37,368 nucleotides of DNA, from NCBI RefSeq assembly GCF_021739485.1, contig NZ_JAJFNK010000048.1, positions 1 through 37,368 on the forward strand. Direction: 5' to 3'. A program made the position numbers and the translations under genes. Position 1 is the stretch's first letter. Each line of letters starts with the position of its first letter. The notes below the pieces were generated by a model. The model saw nothing but the letters and a program-made list of their open reading frames with translations. It did not search any database and had not been told where the DNA came from. Shown piece by piece: positions 8,213-16,334 of this stretch. Origin of the DNA: Alicyclobacillus tolerans (GTDB lineage: Bacteria > Bacillota > Bacilli > Alicyclobacillales > Alicyclobacillaceae).

Positions 8213-10030
8213 TCAGAACTGCACTTCGCAGGGCAAGCAAATGGTTACAGTGCTTCCTCGATTGGGAATACTTTCAATGTCCAAGGTGCCGCGATGCATG
8301 TCCAAAATTTTGCAGCAGACGGCCAGGCCAAGCCCAGTTCCCTTTTCTTTTGTGGTGTAAAACGGTTCGCCAAGTTTAGACAAGACCTCGGGAGCGATGC
8401 CATTGCCTTCGTCCGCGAAACGCACGCGGACTTGCCCTTCGAATATATCGACTTGAATGGTCAGCTTTCCTCCTTGCTGCATGGCTTCGATGGCGTTTTT
8501 CATCACATTGACAAATACCTGTTTCAATTGATTGGGTTCCGCCTGAATGGGCGGGACGTTCTCTGGAAACTGCGTCACAATGACGACGTTGTTTAAAATG
8601 GCCTGGGCATTGAGCAGTGTAACGATGTCGCTCAGTTGGGAAAGAACATCCGTGCGGCGAAAGTGCACAGCTTGCGGTTTGGCTAGAATCAACAACTCAC
8701 TGACGATGCCTTCAATGCGGCTAAGTTCGTCTTTCATGATGTTGACGTAGCGTTGCTGTGGCTCCTGCTCCTTTTCTGGCAACTGTTTCTTTTCTGGCAA
8801 TGGCTCCTTAGGCTCCATCAACTGCAAAAAACCCTTGAGCGCCGTCAGGGGATTGCGGATTTCGTGGGCCACTCCTGCGGCCAATTGACCTACAGCGGAG
8901 AGCTTTTCGGAACGCAGCAGGTATTCCTCCGTCCGTTTGAACTCCGTAATGTCCTGGACGGAGCCCCAAATCCGGACGAGGTTTTGTTCCTTGTAGACCG
9001 CCTCCCCTTGAGAGTGCACGGTCCTCATTTCTCCGTCCGGCCGCAGCACCCGGTACTCGACGTTGTACTGACCTTCCCCTGCCAATACGCTGGCAAATGC
9101 AGCTTGGATATGGGGCAGGTCATCCGGGTGAATGCGTTGAAAAAAGTCTCGGTAATCCAGAAATTCCCGGGGTTTCATCCCGAAGATTCGCCACGTTTCT
9201 TCCGACCACGTCAAACGATTTGAACGCATGTCGCGGTCCCAACTGCCCACATGGGCCATCCGCTGCGCCTGTTCGAGAAAGTTCCGGCTCTCGGCAAGGG
9301 CCTGTTCCGTTTGCCGTTGACCCGTGATGTCCTTGGCGACACCGTAGATTCCGACGACACTGCCAGCGACAATAATCGGAATATTTGTGATATTAAGATG
9401 GTAGATTTTTTTCTGACTCCGGATTCGAGCCTCGAAGTTCTCAGGAATTCCTTGCAGCGTTCTCTCGAAGTGAGCGACGGCCTTGTCGAGGTCCGGCGCG
9501 TAAACCATTTGGTGAAAACGCATTCCCAGCATTCCTTGTCCTGAGCAGCCAAAAATCTCACTCGCTGCCGGATTCACGGTGGTGAAACGTCCGTCAAGGT
9601 CCAGGGAGTAGACGAGGTCGGGGTTGTGGTCGAACAGCGAGCGATAGTGCTGCTCATTTTCAAGAGATGTCCGCATCAGGTCTGTAACGTCAGAAAGATA
9701 GACGGCAAGTCCAGACGGCTGAGGGTAAGCGCGAACGGAAAACCAGGTTTGGCAATCCGGTAAAGACACGACAAACTCTGCTGGCGTTTGATCCCGTACA
9801 GCCTGGCTCAAGTGCTGATAAAACTCCGTCCCAACGCTTTCAGGATACTCGTCCCAAAGGCATCGCCCAAGCACCTCGGAGACGTACTGCAGTGAACGCG
9901 CGGTACTTGGAGTGACACTGGCGTACGTGATGCGCCAATGGGGATCCAGCGAAAAAAACGCCTCTTTCATATCACAGTACAAAGCGCGCCTGTCAAAATG
10001 ATGTACATAAACCTCAGCCAACGGTTCCAT
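8213..10030 (-). CDS. PAS-domain sensor histidine kinase, sporulation-kinase type
   Basis: A 605-residue kinase with no membrane segment, probably soluble. Three PAS domains lie at about 15-120, 125-240 and 250-365, joined by typical YGVAKDITGQRQ and WGSVQDITEFKR endings. The dimerisation helix has the phospho-accepting His389 in GVAHEIRNPLTALKGF. The ATPase domain has an NAIEAMQ N-box, DEGNGI and GTGLGLAV. The HEIRNP form and following ELSRIE helix match the KinA/KinE group that feeds the Spo0 phosphorelay, but the target is inferred. An unusual charged insert (about 406-425) lies inside the dimerisation hairpin and comes from an 18-bp tandem repeat. Start ATG 10030 follows AGGTGGTGG. No response regulator gene is adjacent. 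Confidence 0.92.
   Translation of the reverse strand: MEPLAEVYVHHFDRRALYCDMKEAFFSLDPHWRITYASVTPSTARSLQYVSEVLGRCLWDEYPESVGTEFYQHLSQAVRDQTPAEFVVSLPDCQTWFSVRAYPQPSGLAVYLSDVTDLMRTSLENEQHYRSLFDHNPDLVYSLDLDGRFTTVNPAASEIFGCSGQGMLGMRFHQMVYAPDLDKAVAHFERTLQGIPENFEARIRSQKKIYHLNITNIPIIVAGSVVGIYGVAKDITGQRQTEQALAESRNFLEQAQRMAHVGSWDRDMRSNRLTWSEETWRIFGMKPREFLDYRDFFQRIHPDDLPHIQAAFASVLAGEGQYNVEYRVLRPDGEMRTVHSQGEAVYKEQNLVRIWGSVQDITEFKRTEEYLLRSEKLSAVGQLAAGVAHEIRNPLTALKGFLQLMEPKEPLPEKKQLPEKEQEPQQRYVNIMKDELSRIEGIVSELLILAKPQAVHFRRTDVLSQLSDIVTLLNAQAILNNVVIVTQFPENVPPIQAEPNQLKQVFVNVMKNAIEAMQQGGKLTIQVDIFEGQVRVRFADEGNGIAPEVLSKLGEPFYTTKEKGTGLGLAVCCKILDMHRGTLDIESIPNRGSTVTICLPCEVQF
8771..8806. repeat. 18-bp tandem duplication inside the histidine kinase gene
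   Basis: CTTTTCTGGCAA occurs at 8771-8782 and 8789-8800, a period of 18 bases. It encodes the LPEKKQ / LPEKEQ units inserted between the two dimerisation helices; six residues per unit keep the frame. Confidence 0.7.
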
Positions 10031-10206
10031 TGGAGACCACCACCTACTCTCCCGTTAAAACAGCTCTCTCATCTGTTGTGCGAGAATTCCCTTAGACAAT
10101 TTCTTCTACTACTCCCTAGTATATATCGAGTTTTCCGGTTCACAGCTATCATTTTCTGTATATTTTAATATTTTTATTTATTTTGGTATAAACTACGGAA
10201 ACAAAA

Positions 10207-10761
10207 CTATAACTTTAAGAGCATCGCTACCTGTCGCTCGTAGTCGCCAAACAGGGCGGGAATTTCCGACGGCGCGAGGTTGGCAAACAAGCTGTCGCAA
10301 ATGCTTTTGTAGTACCACATCTGTTTTTCTTTTCCGCGGCTAAAAACCTGCCAGACATTGTCTTGGTGTCGGGCGTAGTCCGCTAAAATCGAACGAAGGT
10401 TGTGCAGTTTGTCTGCGCAGACAATCATCCGGACATCCATCGGCGCTGTGCGCAAAAAAGCGATCGTGTGGTTTTTACGCTCCTCCCACCGCTTGGACTT
10501 GTCAGGTTCCGACGCGCCAGCGACCAAAGAAGCGACCGTTTTGCCAAAGCGGGATTCAATCTCCAAAAGCGTTAAGGGAGTATCTTCCGTGGTGTCGTGG
10601 AGGATCCCTGCCGCTACCACTTCATCCGAGCACCCAGCTTCTCTGAGGATCATCCCGACAGCATAAGGGTGAGCAATGTAAGGGATGCCCGAACCCTTAC
10701 GAACCTGTCCCTCGTGGGCCTTTGCGGCTGTTTCAATCGCCATTTCCAACAGTCTGTTCAT
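10207..10761 (-). CDS. HD-domain phosphohydrolase, RelA/SpoT hydrolase type
   Basis: 184 residues from ATG 10761, essentially one HD domain of the (p)ppGpp-hydrolase family. Visible family motifs are HEGQVRKGSGIPYIAHP near residue 20, the metal-binding HDTTED, FGKTVASLV and the DKLHNLRS helix. There is no synthetase, TGS or ACT domain, so it resembles small alarmone hydrolases (Mesh1-like). Activity on (p)ppGpp is inferred; such proteins may hydrolyse other nucleotides. An in-frame TTG at 10851 with GGGGCAG upstream would add 30 residues. I prefer the ATG because the added stretch does not look like the family and GGGGA lies upstream of the ATG. It follows abrB on the same strand after 177 bases. 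Confidence 0.85.
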   Translation of the reverse strand: MNRLLEMAIETAAKAHEGQVRKGSGIPYIAHPYAVGMILREAGCSDEVVAAGILHDTTEDTPLTLLEIESRFGKTVASLVAGASEPDKSKRWEERKNHTIAFLRTAPMDVRMIVCADKLHNLRSILADYARHQDNVWQVFSRGKEKQMWYYKSICDSLFANLAPSEIPALFGDYERQVAMLLKL

Positions 10762-10938
10762 GTGCGAAGAGTCCCCATTTCGTCGAATTTCAACAACCTG
10801 GGCATATCTGCAAGCCGTGTACGAACAACCAGGAGTAGTACTAACAAACAAGGACTGCCCCTCACTGCGATCGCGGTGCAGCGTTGGGACAGCCGGGTAT
10901 AACTTCCTTGTCGGTTGGCGGCAGATTTATTTTCCAAG

Positions 10939-11190
10939 TTAAACGGAAACTTGCTGCCCGAGTTCCGTCAAACACGATTTACACACGTTTTTTCCCCGAT
11001 ACTCGAGGACCTCTCCGGCCTCATCACAGAATGTACATGCGGGTTCGTATTTTTTCAAGACGATGCGGCTTCCATCGACGTAGATTTCCATGGGGTCTTT
11101 TACGTTGATTCCAAATGTACGGCGCAGTTCCATAGGGAGTACGACACGTCCTAGCTCATCAACCTTGCGGACGATACCTGTTGATTTCAT
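10939..11190 (-). CDS. AbrB-family transition-state regulator with C-terminal zinc knuckle
   Basis: 83 residues. The first 50 are the swapped-hairpin DNA-binding domain, nearly the Bacillus AbrB/Abh sequence: MKSTGIVRKVDELGRVVLP, then ELRRTFGI and a DPMEIYVDG strand. The C-terminal half differs from Bacillus AbrB and carries two CxxC pairs (CTFC and CKSC) around EVLEYRGKNVC, a probable zinc-binding knuckle also common in clostridial AbrB-like proteins. It should bind DNA as a dimer or tetramer and repress post-exponential genes. The start is decided by AAAGGAG, which is seven bases before ATG 11190; an upstream GTG at 11196 would sit on top of that site. Target genes are not visible. Confidence 0.92.
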   Translation of the reverse strand: MKSTGIVRKVDELGRVVLPMELRRTFGINVKDPMEIYVDGSRIVLKKYEPACTFCDEAGEVLEYRGKNVCKSCLTELGQQVSV

Positions 11191-11229
11191 ATTCACTCTC
11201 CTTTAAGATTTTAATTGTTATTTAATATA

Positions 11230-11258
11230 CTATTACCATGTTGAAGTTAATATGTAAA
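11230..11258 (-). promoter_or_regulatory. Candidate sigma-A promoter of abrB
   Basis: On the minus strand TTTACA (11258-11253), 17-base spacer, TAATAG (11235-11230), in an AT-rich stretch about 40 bases before the start codon. Other -10 choices such as TATATT (11229-11224) are possible. Confidence 0.35.
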
Positions 11259-11384
11259 TAGTGTAACCGATTCGAATAAAGGTAATAAAATGGAAATCGA
11301 TGCAATTGTGAGAGCTTCAGGTAGTCCAATTGTGAGCGGATTTTAGTTCGTTTGAATCATTTCCGATACAAACAAACCTGATAG

Positions 11385-11525
11385 GATGGTTCCTGTACGG
11401 GACAGCGGGCCTCTGAATCATATCAACCGGTGTCGCCCTCAGGAACCAAGCACACTGTCCCCGCACACTATTCAGTTGTTGCACAAAAAGGAATGCCGCC
11501 TCCATCATGGCGGTATTTGCTTTTT
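11385..11525 (+). ncRNA. Possible structured non-coding RNA upstream of abrB
   Basis: GGTTCCTG (11388-11395) and CAGGAACC (11440-11447) form a perfect 8-bp outer stem; GGG/ACA inside pairs with TGT/CCC across a 2-base bulge. GGGACAG (11399-11405) can instead pair with CTGTCCC (11455-11461), so two mutually exclusive folds exist. A terminator-like hairpin at 11493-11525 closes the region. No plausible protein occupies it. I do not recognise an RNA family. Confidence 0.3.
11493..11525 (+). terminator. Rho-independent terminator of a short plus-strand transcript
   Basis: ATGCCGCC (11493-11500), 8-base loop, GGCGGTAT (11509-11516; one G-T pair), then TTGCTTTTT. There is no annotated plus-strand gene between abrB and this hairpin, so it implies a short transcript divergent from abrB. 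Confidence 0.6.
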
Positions 11526-11627
11526 AAAAACCTTGCGCAGTTATTGCTTCTTCAAAACTTGACGATGTCCTCACGCACCGATTCTATGGGATAATGAGAC
11601 AATCCAGAAAACACCGAGGTGACGTCC

Positions 11628-12755
11628 ATGTCTCAGGTTCGAGAACACCTTGAGGGCCATCTTCAAGACATGCTCTCCGACGTAGAGAAGCTTGTTCGAG
11701 CAGAGTCCCCGTCAAATTGCAAAGCCTTGGTCGACGCGTGCGGCCAAGTGGTGCAACAGCTTTTTTCGGAACACTTGTCGGTTTCTGCACAAGTTTTCAC
11801 CCAAACCGAGGCAGGCGACCACCTCAGGTTCGAATACGGGGCCGGGGAACGTCAAATTCTGTTGATCGGGCATTTTGACACCGTGTGGGACAAAGGAAGA
11901 CTTCCGTACCGCATCGAAGGTGGTCGCGCCTATGGACCTGGCATTTTCGATATGAAAGCCGGCATCGTCCAAGCGGCGTGGGCTGTGAAAGCGATTCGCG
12001 AACTTCACTTGCCGCTGCGCCATCGACTGGTTTTTTTCCTGAATTCAGACGAAGAACCTGGCAGCGATACGTCGCGCGCGTTGATTGAAAACGAGGCAAG
12101 CCGGAGCTTAGCTGCACTTGTGCTGGAACCGTCCGTGGCGAAATCAGGGGCACTGAAGACGGCTCGCAAAGGAGTTGGGATCTGCCAGGTCGAGGTCAGC
12201 GGAATCGCCTCACACGCGGGAAACCACCACGAACTGGGCGTCAGTGCCATCGAGGAAATGGCTCATCAGATTTTGGCCATGCAGAGACTGACGGACTACG
12301 CATCGGGAAGTACCGTGAATGTCGGAGTTGTCGAAGGCGGCACGAGAAGCAACGTCGTTGCGGATTACGCCCGCGCGGAAGTGGACTTTCGCATGGCCAC
12401 CCAAAGTGAAGGGGAACGCATCCTGCAAGCTGTTTACGGCCTGACCCCCAAACTGCAAGGAACGCGCATTTCGGTTTCCGGAGGCGTCAATCGGCCGCCC
12501 ATGGAACGAAGCCTCGGAACACTCCAGCTGTTTGAAACGGCAAAGCGTGTCGCCAAGGAAGAGTTAGACGTCGTTCTGGAAGAAATGGCTGTCGGCGGAG
12601 GAAGTGACGGAAACTTTGCAGCGGCCATGGGCATCCCGGTTTTAGACGGCCTCGGCGCTGTGGGCGACGGCCCACACGCTGAAAACGAGCATATCGACAT
12701 TGCCCAATTGCCAGTCCGTGCTGCGCTTCTGGCTCACTTGTTGCTTGCCTTGTAA
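11628..12755 (+). CDS. M20 family metallopeptidase, carboxypeptidase G2-like
   Basis: 375 residues. A two-zinc amidohydrolase of the M20 (ArgE/DapE/CPG2) family; members remove an acidic or other amino acid from an N-acyl or peptide substrate. Visible metal and catalytic motifs are GHFDTVWDKG (His82), FDMKAG with a bridging Asp, NSDEEPGS (Glu142 general base, Glu143 metal ligand), LEPSV and the C-terminal GPHAENEHI. The DGLGAVGDGPHAENEH form points to the glutamate-carboxypeptidase branch, but the substrate is inferred. The dimerisation domain with the ASHAGN histidine lies in the middle. The start is decided by GAGGTGA six bases before ATG 11628; a GTG at 11619 overlaps that site. No signal peptide, so cytoplasmic. 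Confidence 0.9.
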   Translation: MSQVREHLEGHLQDMLSDVEKLVRAESPSNCKALVDACGQVVQQLFSEHLSVSAQVFTQTEAGDHLRFEYGAGERQILLIGHFDTVWDKGRLPYRIEGGRAYGPGIFDMKAGIVQAAWAVKAIRELHLPLRHRLVFFLNSDEEPGSDTSRALIENEASRSLAALVLEPSVAKSGALKTARKGVGICQVEVSGIASHAGNHHELGVSAIEEMAHQILAMQRLTDYASGSTVNVGVVEGGTRSNVVADYARAEVDFRMATQSEGERILQAVYGLTPKLQGTRISVSGGVNRPPMERSLGTLQLFETAKRVAKEELDVVLEEMAVGGGSDGNFAAAMGIPVLDGLGAVGDGPHAENEHIDIAQLPVRAALLAHLLLAL

Positions 12756-12862
12756 ACCGATCCCAAACGCCTGGACAGACTGGAGGCGAACGTCCGGGTA
12801 AAACACGAACCGCAAGACGACCACACAAACAACGGATTGGAGGCAGCGGCCACAGAATCCTC

Positions 12863-13534
12863 TTACATCAGTCGCTGCCGAATCTCCCTTTGGCGCGTTA
12901 AACAGTGTTGAATGATGCGGTCGCGATCGGATTCGCTGATTTTTATAAATTCAAGGCCAAACCGAAAGAATTGCTCTTCGAGCAGAACGCGCCGCACGGA
13001 GGCAATAAACAACACCTCCCGGTCTGTCCCGTTTTTCAAAGGGATGAACAACGAGCCTTGCACTTGTTGGTTCTTCTCCAAAACCTTTTCCCGATCGCGA
13101 AAGGCAAGTCCGCCTCCGCTCAAATCCACCACGACGATGTTTTTCATTTGGCCTTCGATAGACATTTTCCCATCCAACGAAACGGGCACCCGAAAATAAC
13201 TGCGGCGTTGAATCTTCACAATGTCTTTGTCGGCCGGACGCTTCCATACATACAAATCGATGTTATCCGACTTGTGGCCAATCAGTTCCGCCTCAAACCG
13301 GTACATGTTGTCCTCGTGATAGAATATCACTCGACTGGAAAACCCGGTTTTCAGTCGAATCGGGTAGCCGTTCTTGTCAAACGGGACTTCTGTCGCAAAA
13401 GCATTTTTTGCAACCTCGGTTACCCGCACGGGATATTCCAACTCCTTACCAGGGTCCTCTTCGACAGGCAAACAAATGTACACTTTGGCAAACTGATTTG
13501 GAAACAAAGCAATCTCTCCCCATACCCCTATCAT
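12863..13534 (-). CDS. Flagellar-brake-type PilZ protein (YcgR-N plus PilZ), c-di-GMP receptor
   Basis: About 223 residues. An N-terminal YcgR-like beta domain (about 1-110) is followed by a PilZ domain with both c-di-GMP motifs: QRRSYFRVPV (the RxxxR arm) and DLSGGGLAF (the D/NxSxxG loop). The architecture is that of Bacillus YpfA/MotI, which binds c-di-GMP and slows the flagellar motor; that role is inferred here. The start is uncertain. I use ATG 13534, which gives the usual family N-terminus, but it has no clear ribosome site; a TTG at 13564 would add 10 residues. It converges with the M20 gene. Three other window genes handle signalling by the same nucleotide or similar HD chemistry. Confidence 0.85.
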   Translation of the reverse strand: MIGVWGEIALFPNQFAKVYICLPVEEDPGKELEYPVRVTEVAKNAFATEVPFDKNGYPIRLKTGFSSRVIFYHEDNMYRFEAELIGHKSDNIDLYVWKRPADKDIVKIQRRSYFRVPVSLDGKMSIEGQMKNIVVVDLSGGGLAFRDREKVLEKNQQVQGSLFIPLKNGTDREVLFIASVRRVLLEEQFFRFGLEFIKISESDRDRIIQHCLTRQREIRQRLM

Positions 13535-13843
13535 TTCATAGGAATAACCTAGTCTCTTTCTCAATTATAAACTGATTTTCTTCATCAAATGGCACTTTAA
13601 TTTACCATTTTCATAATTCTACCATAAGGACTAATTAGGGACATTCAAGCAGGAAATAGGAAGCCGTTGCGTCTGCCGGTCGCAATGCGATCGTACAACC
13701 GTTCCTGAAGCCAAGCCGTTGCCGGTCCGCCACGTGTTTGTCCTATTCGCGGTATATTCGCGGTCTCTTGAAATAGAATAGAGTACATTGGTCAAATTGG
13801 GTGAACCGGCTATAGAGACAAAGCCGTAAAGAGGTGTTGGGCC
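13535..13843. other. Divergent intergenic region between the PilZ and transglutaminase-like genes
   Basis: It includes the possible extension of the PilZ gene to 13564. TATTCGCGG occurs twice in tandem near 13744-13765. A weak plus-strand promoter TTGGTC-17-TATAGA lies at about 13793-13821, just upstream of the TTG start. No RNA gene is recognised. Confidence 0.35.
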
Positions 13844-15262
13844 TTGTCAAAATTCATTTCTCTCCTGATAACCATCTTTGCGATGCTGATTGGAATGAGC
13901 AGCACCGCGTCTTTAACAGATACCATACGAGCACAGGCATCCACGGTGAACCTGGCCGCCAAACAAATCCGTTTGGACGGGCACCTGACGGCCAAACCCA
14001 ATGGGCTCGTCCATCACAAAACCACGTATCTCCCTTTGGTGGCGGTCATGCAGACGCTTAGCACCATCGAGATCACAAGCAAATGGGACGGCGTGAACTG
14101 GCAGATCTCTACGCCTGCTGGGAGTGAACCCGACCTGAGCCACCTTAACCCGGGTACTGGCGCTAAACACATTTATGTCAACGGGGTATTGGTCAAAAAC
14201 ACGGATGCGATAGTGATGCCGGCTTATGCGGGCGGACAACCGACTACGTTCATGCCTATTTGGTACATCATGAACGTGATGAAACGGCTTCATCTGAACG
14301 GATCGTGGAACGGGGTGCAATGGGCCCTTACTTCTCCTCCTCCACCCCGCCCCATTGTCCTGCCAGCGTCGGGGGTTGCCGATACCGCGATCCAACGCGG
14401 TTCGGCAATAGAGAGCTGGTGGAGCGCTACCCAAACACCCAGCGTCGACTTGCAGAGCTTGCATTATCTGAGCAAAAGCAACGCGATCCCGATTTCAGGC
14501 ACGGTGGACCAAGGATACACCGGGGACGTCGTCGTTCAAGTCGCCGACATGAGTCAAAACAACTCTTCGACGCCGGCCTGGTCCTATTCCGTCCCCGTCA
14601 AAAACGGAAAGTTTTCTGCAACGATTCTCCTGCCTTTTCACGGACTAAACTCCGTCGATGTCGGAGTTCCACAGGCGGTCAACGGGGCCAACTGGACGCT
14701 GAATAACAACTTCGTCTATGCGGATTTCACCAATAATTCTCCTTCGCTGTCCCGCCAGCAGATGGACCTGTTGCAAAGCTGGCTGGTCAATTACAACGAG
14801 TCGCCGCCGCTCCAACTTGAGGCTGCGGCCATCACTCGAAACGCGGTGACCACAGACCAGAAAATCCGAGACGTCAGCAATTGGGTCTCCGAGCACATTG
14901 CGTACAACTGGCCGTCGTATTGGGCAAACAACGAACCGTGGCAACAAACCAGCCAAACCTTTCTCACTCGAATCGGGGTCTGCGAAGACGAGTCCGCCTT
15001 GGCTGCAGCCATGCTCCGCTCCATTGGCATCCCCACAGAGTTGGTAGACGGCACTGGGTTCATGAACGGTTCAAGTGGAGCGCATCAGTGGAATCAGGCA
15101 TGGGACGGAACGCATTGGGTGTTGTTTGACCCGACTTGGGACCAAGTTTACGCCAACACCGCGCGCGCAGCGCTGCCCGCGTACACAACAGACCAGTTTT
15201 TCAACCTCCCTGCGCCGGAATTCGCACTGACGCACAAGCAAGGCTTCAACCCATACTGGTAA
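13844..15262 (+). CDS. Secreted transglutaminase-like protein with PIWY stalk modules
   Basis: 472 residues. The first 30 residues form a signal peptide (basic start, SLLITIFAMLIG core, cleavage near RAQA), so the protein is exported. Two stalk-type repeats follow: one ending SKWDGVNWQIS (about 63-93) and one with TTFMPIWYIMNVMK and SWNGVQWALT (about 128-160). A beta-sandwich-like middle precedes a transglutaminase-like core with the triad Cys380 (GVCEDES), His414 (AHQWNQAW) and Asp429 (FDPTW). Such domains are often proteases or amide-bond-forming enzymes at the cell surface; the reaction is not known. The start is TTG at 13844, chosen because AGAGGTG lies seven bases upstream and the signal peptide begins there. 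The stalk modules recur in the 27506 gene. Confidence 0.88.
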   Translation: MSKFISLLITIFAMLIGMSSTASLTDTIRAQASTVNLAAKQIRLDGHLTAKPNGLVHHKTTYLPLVAVMQTLSTIEITSKWDGVNWQISTPAGSEPDLSHLNPGTGAKHIYVNGVLVKNTDAIVMPAYAGGQPTTFMPIWYIMNVMKRLHLNGSWNGVQWALTSPPPPRPIVLPASGVADTAIQRGSAIESWWSATQTPSVDLQSLHYLSKSNAIPISGTVDQGYTGDVVVQVADMSQNNSSTPAWSYSVPVKNGKFSATILLPFHGLNSVDVGVPQAVNGANWTLNNNFVYADFTNNSPSLSRQQMDLLQSWLVNYNESPPLQLEAAAITRNAVTTDQKIRDVSNWVSEHIAYNWPSYWANNEPWQQTSQTFLTRIGVCEDESALAAAMLRSIGIPTELVDGTGFMNGSSGAHQWNQAWDGTHWVLFDPTWDQVYANTARAALPAYTTDQFFNLPAPEFALTHKQGFNPYW

Positions 15263-15311
15263 AAATCTCGACCGCATTGCAGAAGTCAGCAGCCTTGCGA
15301 ATCAAAAACAC

Positions 15312-15362
15312 GGGCTTTCTGAATCGGGCGGGCTGGTCGCCGCCGCGTGCTTCAGAAAGCCC
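15312..15362 (-). terminator. Terminator hairpin between convergent genes
   Basis: A perfect 12-bp stem GGGCTTTCTGAA / TTCAGAAAGCCC (15312-15323 and 15351-15362) encloses a GC-rich inner loop. On the minus strand it is followed by GTGTTTTTG, which suits the DUF378 gene; on the plus strand the T-tract is short (CTTTAG), so it may also stop the transglutaminase gene. Confidence 0.7.
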
Positions 15363-15445
15363 CTTTAGTTGATGTGCGCTTCAATTCCCCTTGCGTTCCA
15401 ATCCTTTTTTGCCGTTTCATTCCAGTCCCCGTCACCCGTTGCGTT

Positions 15446-15652
15446 TCAGTCCTTCTTGCCGACCATCTTGACGCCAAACGCCTGCGGCAACAGATACACT
15501 CCGGCAATGCCGACTAGGGTGTACACAATGCGGCTCCACAACACATCGGACCCCCCGAACAGCCAAGCCACGACGTCCCACTGGAACAGTCCAACCAACA
15601 ACCAGTTCAATGCCCCGATTAAGACCAGCCACCAGGCCACGCGATCAAGCAC
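15446..15652 (-). CDS. DUF378 (YuzA-like) small membrane protein
   Basis: 68 residues with two hydrophobic helices: WWLVLIGALNWLLVGLF near the start and IVYTLVGIAGVYLLP near residue 45, joined by a short loop. The IGALNWLLVGLFQWD signature and length fit the DUF378 family, whose function is unknown. The start is GTG 15652, preceded by GGGAGGGG six bases upstream. No ATG is available. Probably its own unit, ending at the hairpin 15312-15362. Confidence 0.85.
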   Translation of the reverse strand: MLDRVAWWLVLIGALNWLLVGLFQWDVVAWLFGGSDVLWSRIVYTLVGIAGVYLLPQAFGVKMVGKKD

Positions 15653-15756
15653 TTACATCCCCTCCCTTTTACAGGTACGGTATGTACGAGCTTGGAAAAA
15701 TAGACTAGCACTGTAAGTACCTTTTAAAAAATTGTGGCCTGGCTCTGGTTTTTGGT

Positions 15757-16236
15757 TCAGCCTCCGTAAAATACTCCGGTTTCAGCCAAAGTGAGCGGAT
15801 TTCCTGTGCGGTGCACTCCGGCGTTGATAACTTCGCCAATGAAGATGGTGTGGTCTCCGGAGGTATTCTTGTCGACCACTTTGCACTCAAACCAAGACAA
15901 CGCGTCGTCCAATACGGGGCAACCCGTCTTCTCGCCAATGGAAAAACCAATGTCGCCAAACTTGTTGCCTACGCGGTGCATCGGTTTAAAGAAGGCGAAG
16001 GCCAGGTCTTTTTGCCCAGATTCAAGCACGCTGACGCTGAAGACCTTCTCCGAGTCCATCCACTGTTCGGTCGTGGTGCCCGCCTTCGCAGCAACGACGA
16101 CCAGAGGCGGTTGAAACGATGTTTGAGTTACCCAGTTCACGGTGGATGCATTCACGTCTTCGCCGTTTTTGACGCCGACCACGTACAAACCGTATGAGAT
16201 ACCGCGAAGTGCCGTCTTTTTTGCTTGTTCGTCCAT
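15757..16236 (-). CDS. Flavin reductase-like protein (FMN-binding split barrel)
   Basis: 159 residues of the flavin-reductase-like family: the N-terminal YGLYVVGVKNGED, then VNASTVNWVTQTSFQPPLVVVA, and the mid-region SVSVLESGQKDLAFAF match the barrel that binds FMN. Members reduce free flavin with NAD(P)H or act as partners of monooxygenases; no monooxygenase is adjacent, so the partner is unknown. ATG 16236 follows AAGGAGAG. Length is typical. Confidence 0.87.
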   Translation of the reverse strand: MDEQAKKTALRGISYGLYVVGVKNGEDVNASTVNWVTQTSFQPPLVVVAAKAGTTTEQWMDSEKVFSVSVLESGQKDLAFAFFKPMHRVGNKFGDIGFSIGEKTGCPVLDDALSWFECKVVDKNTSGDHTIFIGEVINAGVHRTGNPLTLAETGVFYGG

Positions 16237-16334
16237 GTCGCACTCTCCTTGTCTCTAATTGGAATATTCTACATAACTCACTTTCTCCACATCAGGATAC
16301 CAGACTTTCCGAGCAAAAGTGAATTCGACCGCAT

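Noticed and set aside
10864..10879. Near-palindrome CACTGCGATCGCGGTG with a HIP1-like octamer core
   Set aside because: A single occurrence in an intergenic stretch of a non-cyanobacterial-looking genome; no function can be supported.
11317..11508. Minus-strand 63-codon ORF across the putative structured RNA
   Set aside because: No ribosome site, and it runs through the terminator stem; the RNA explanation fits better.
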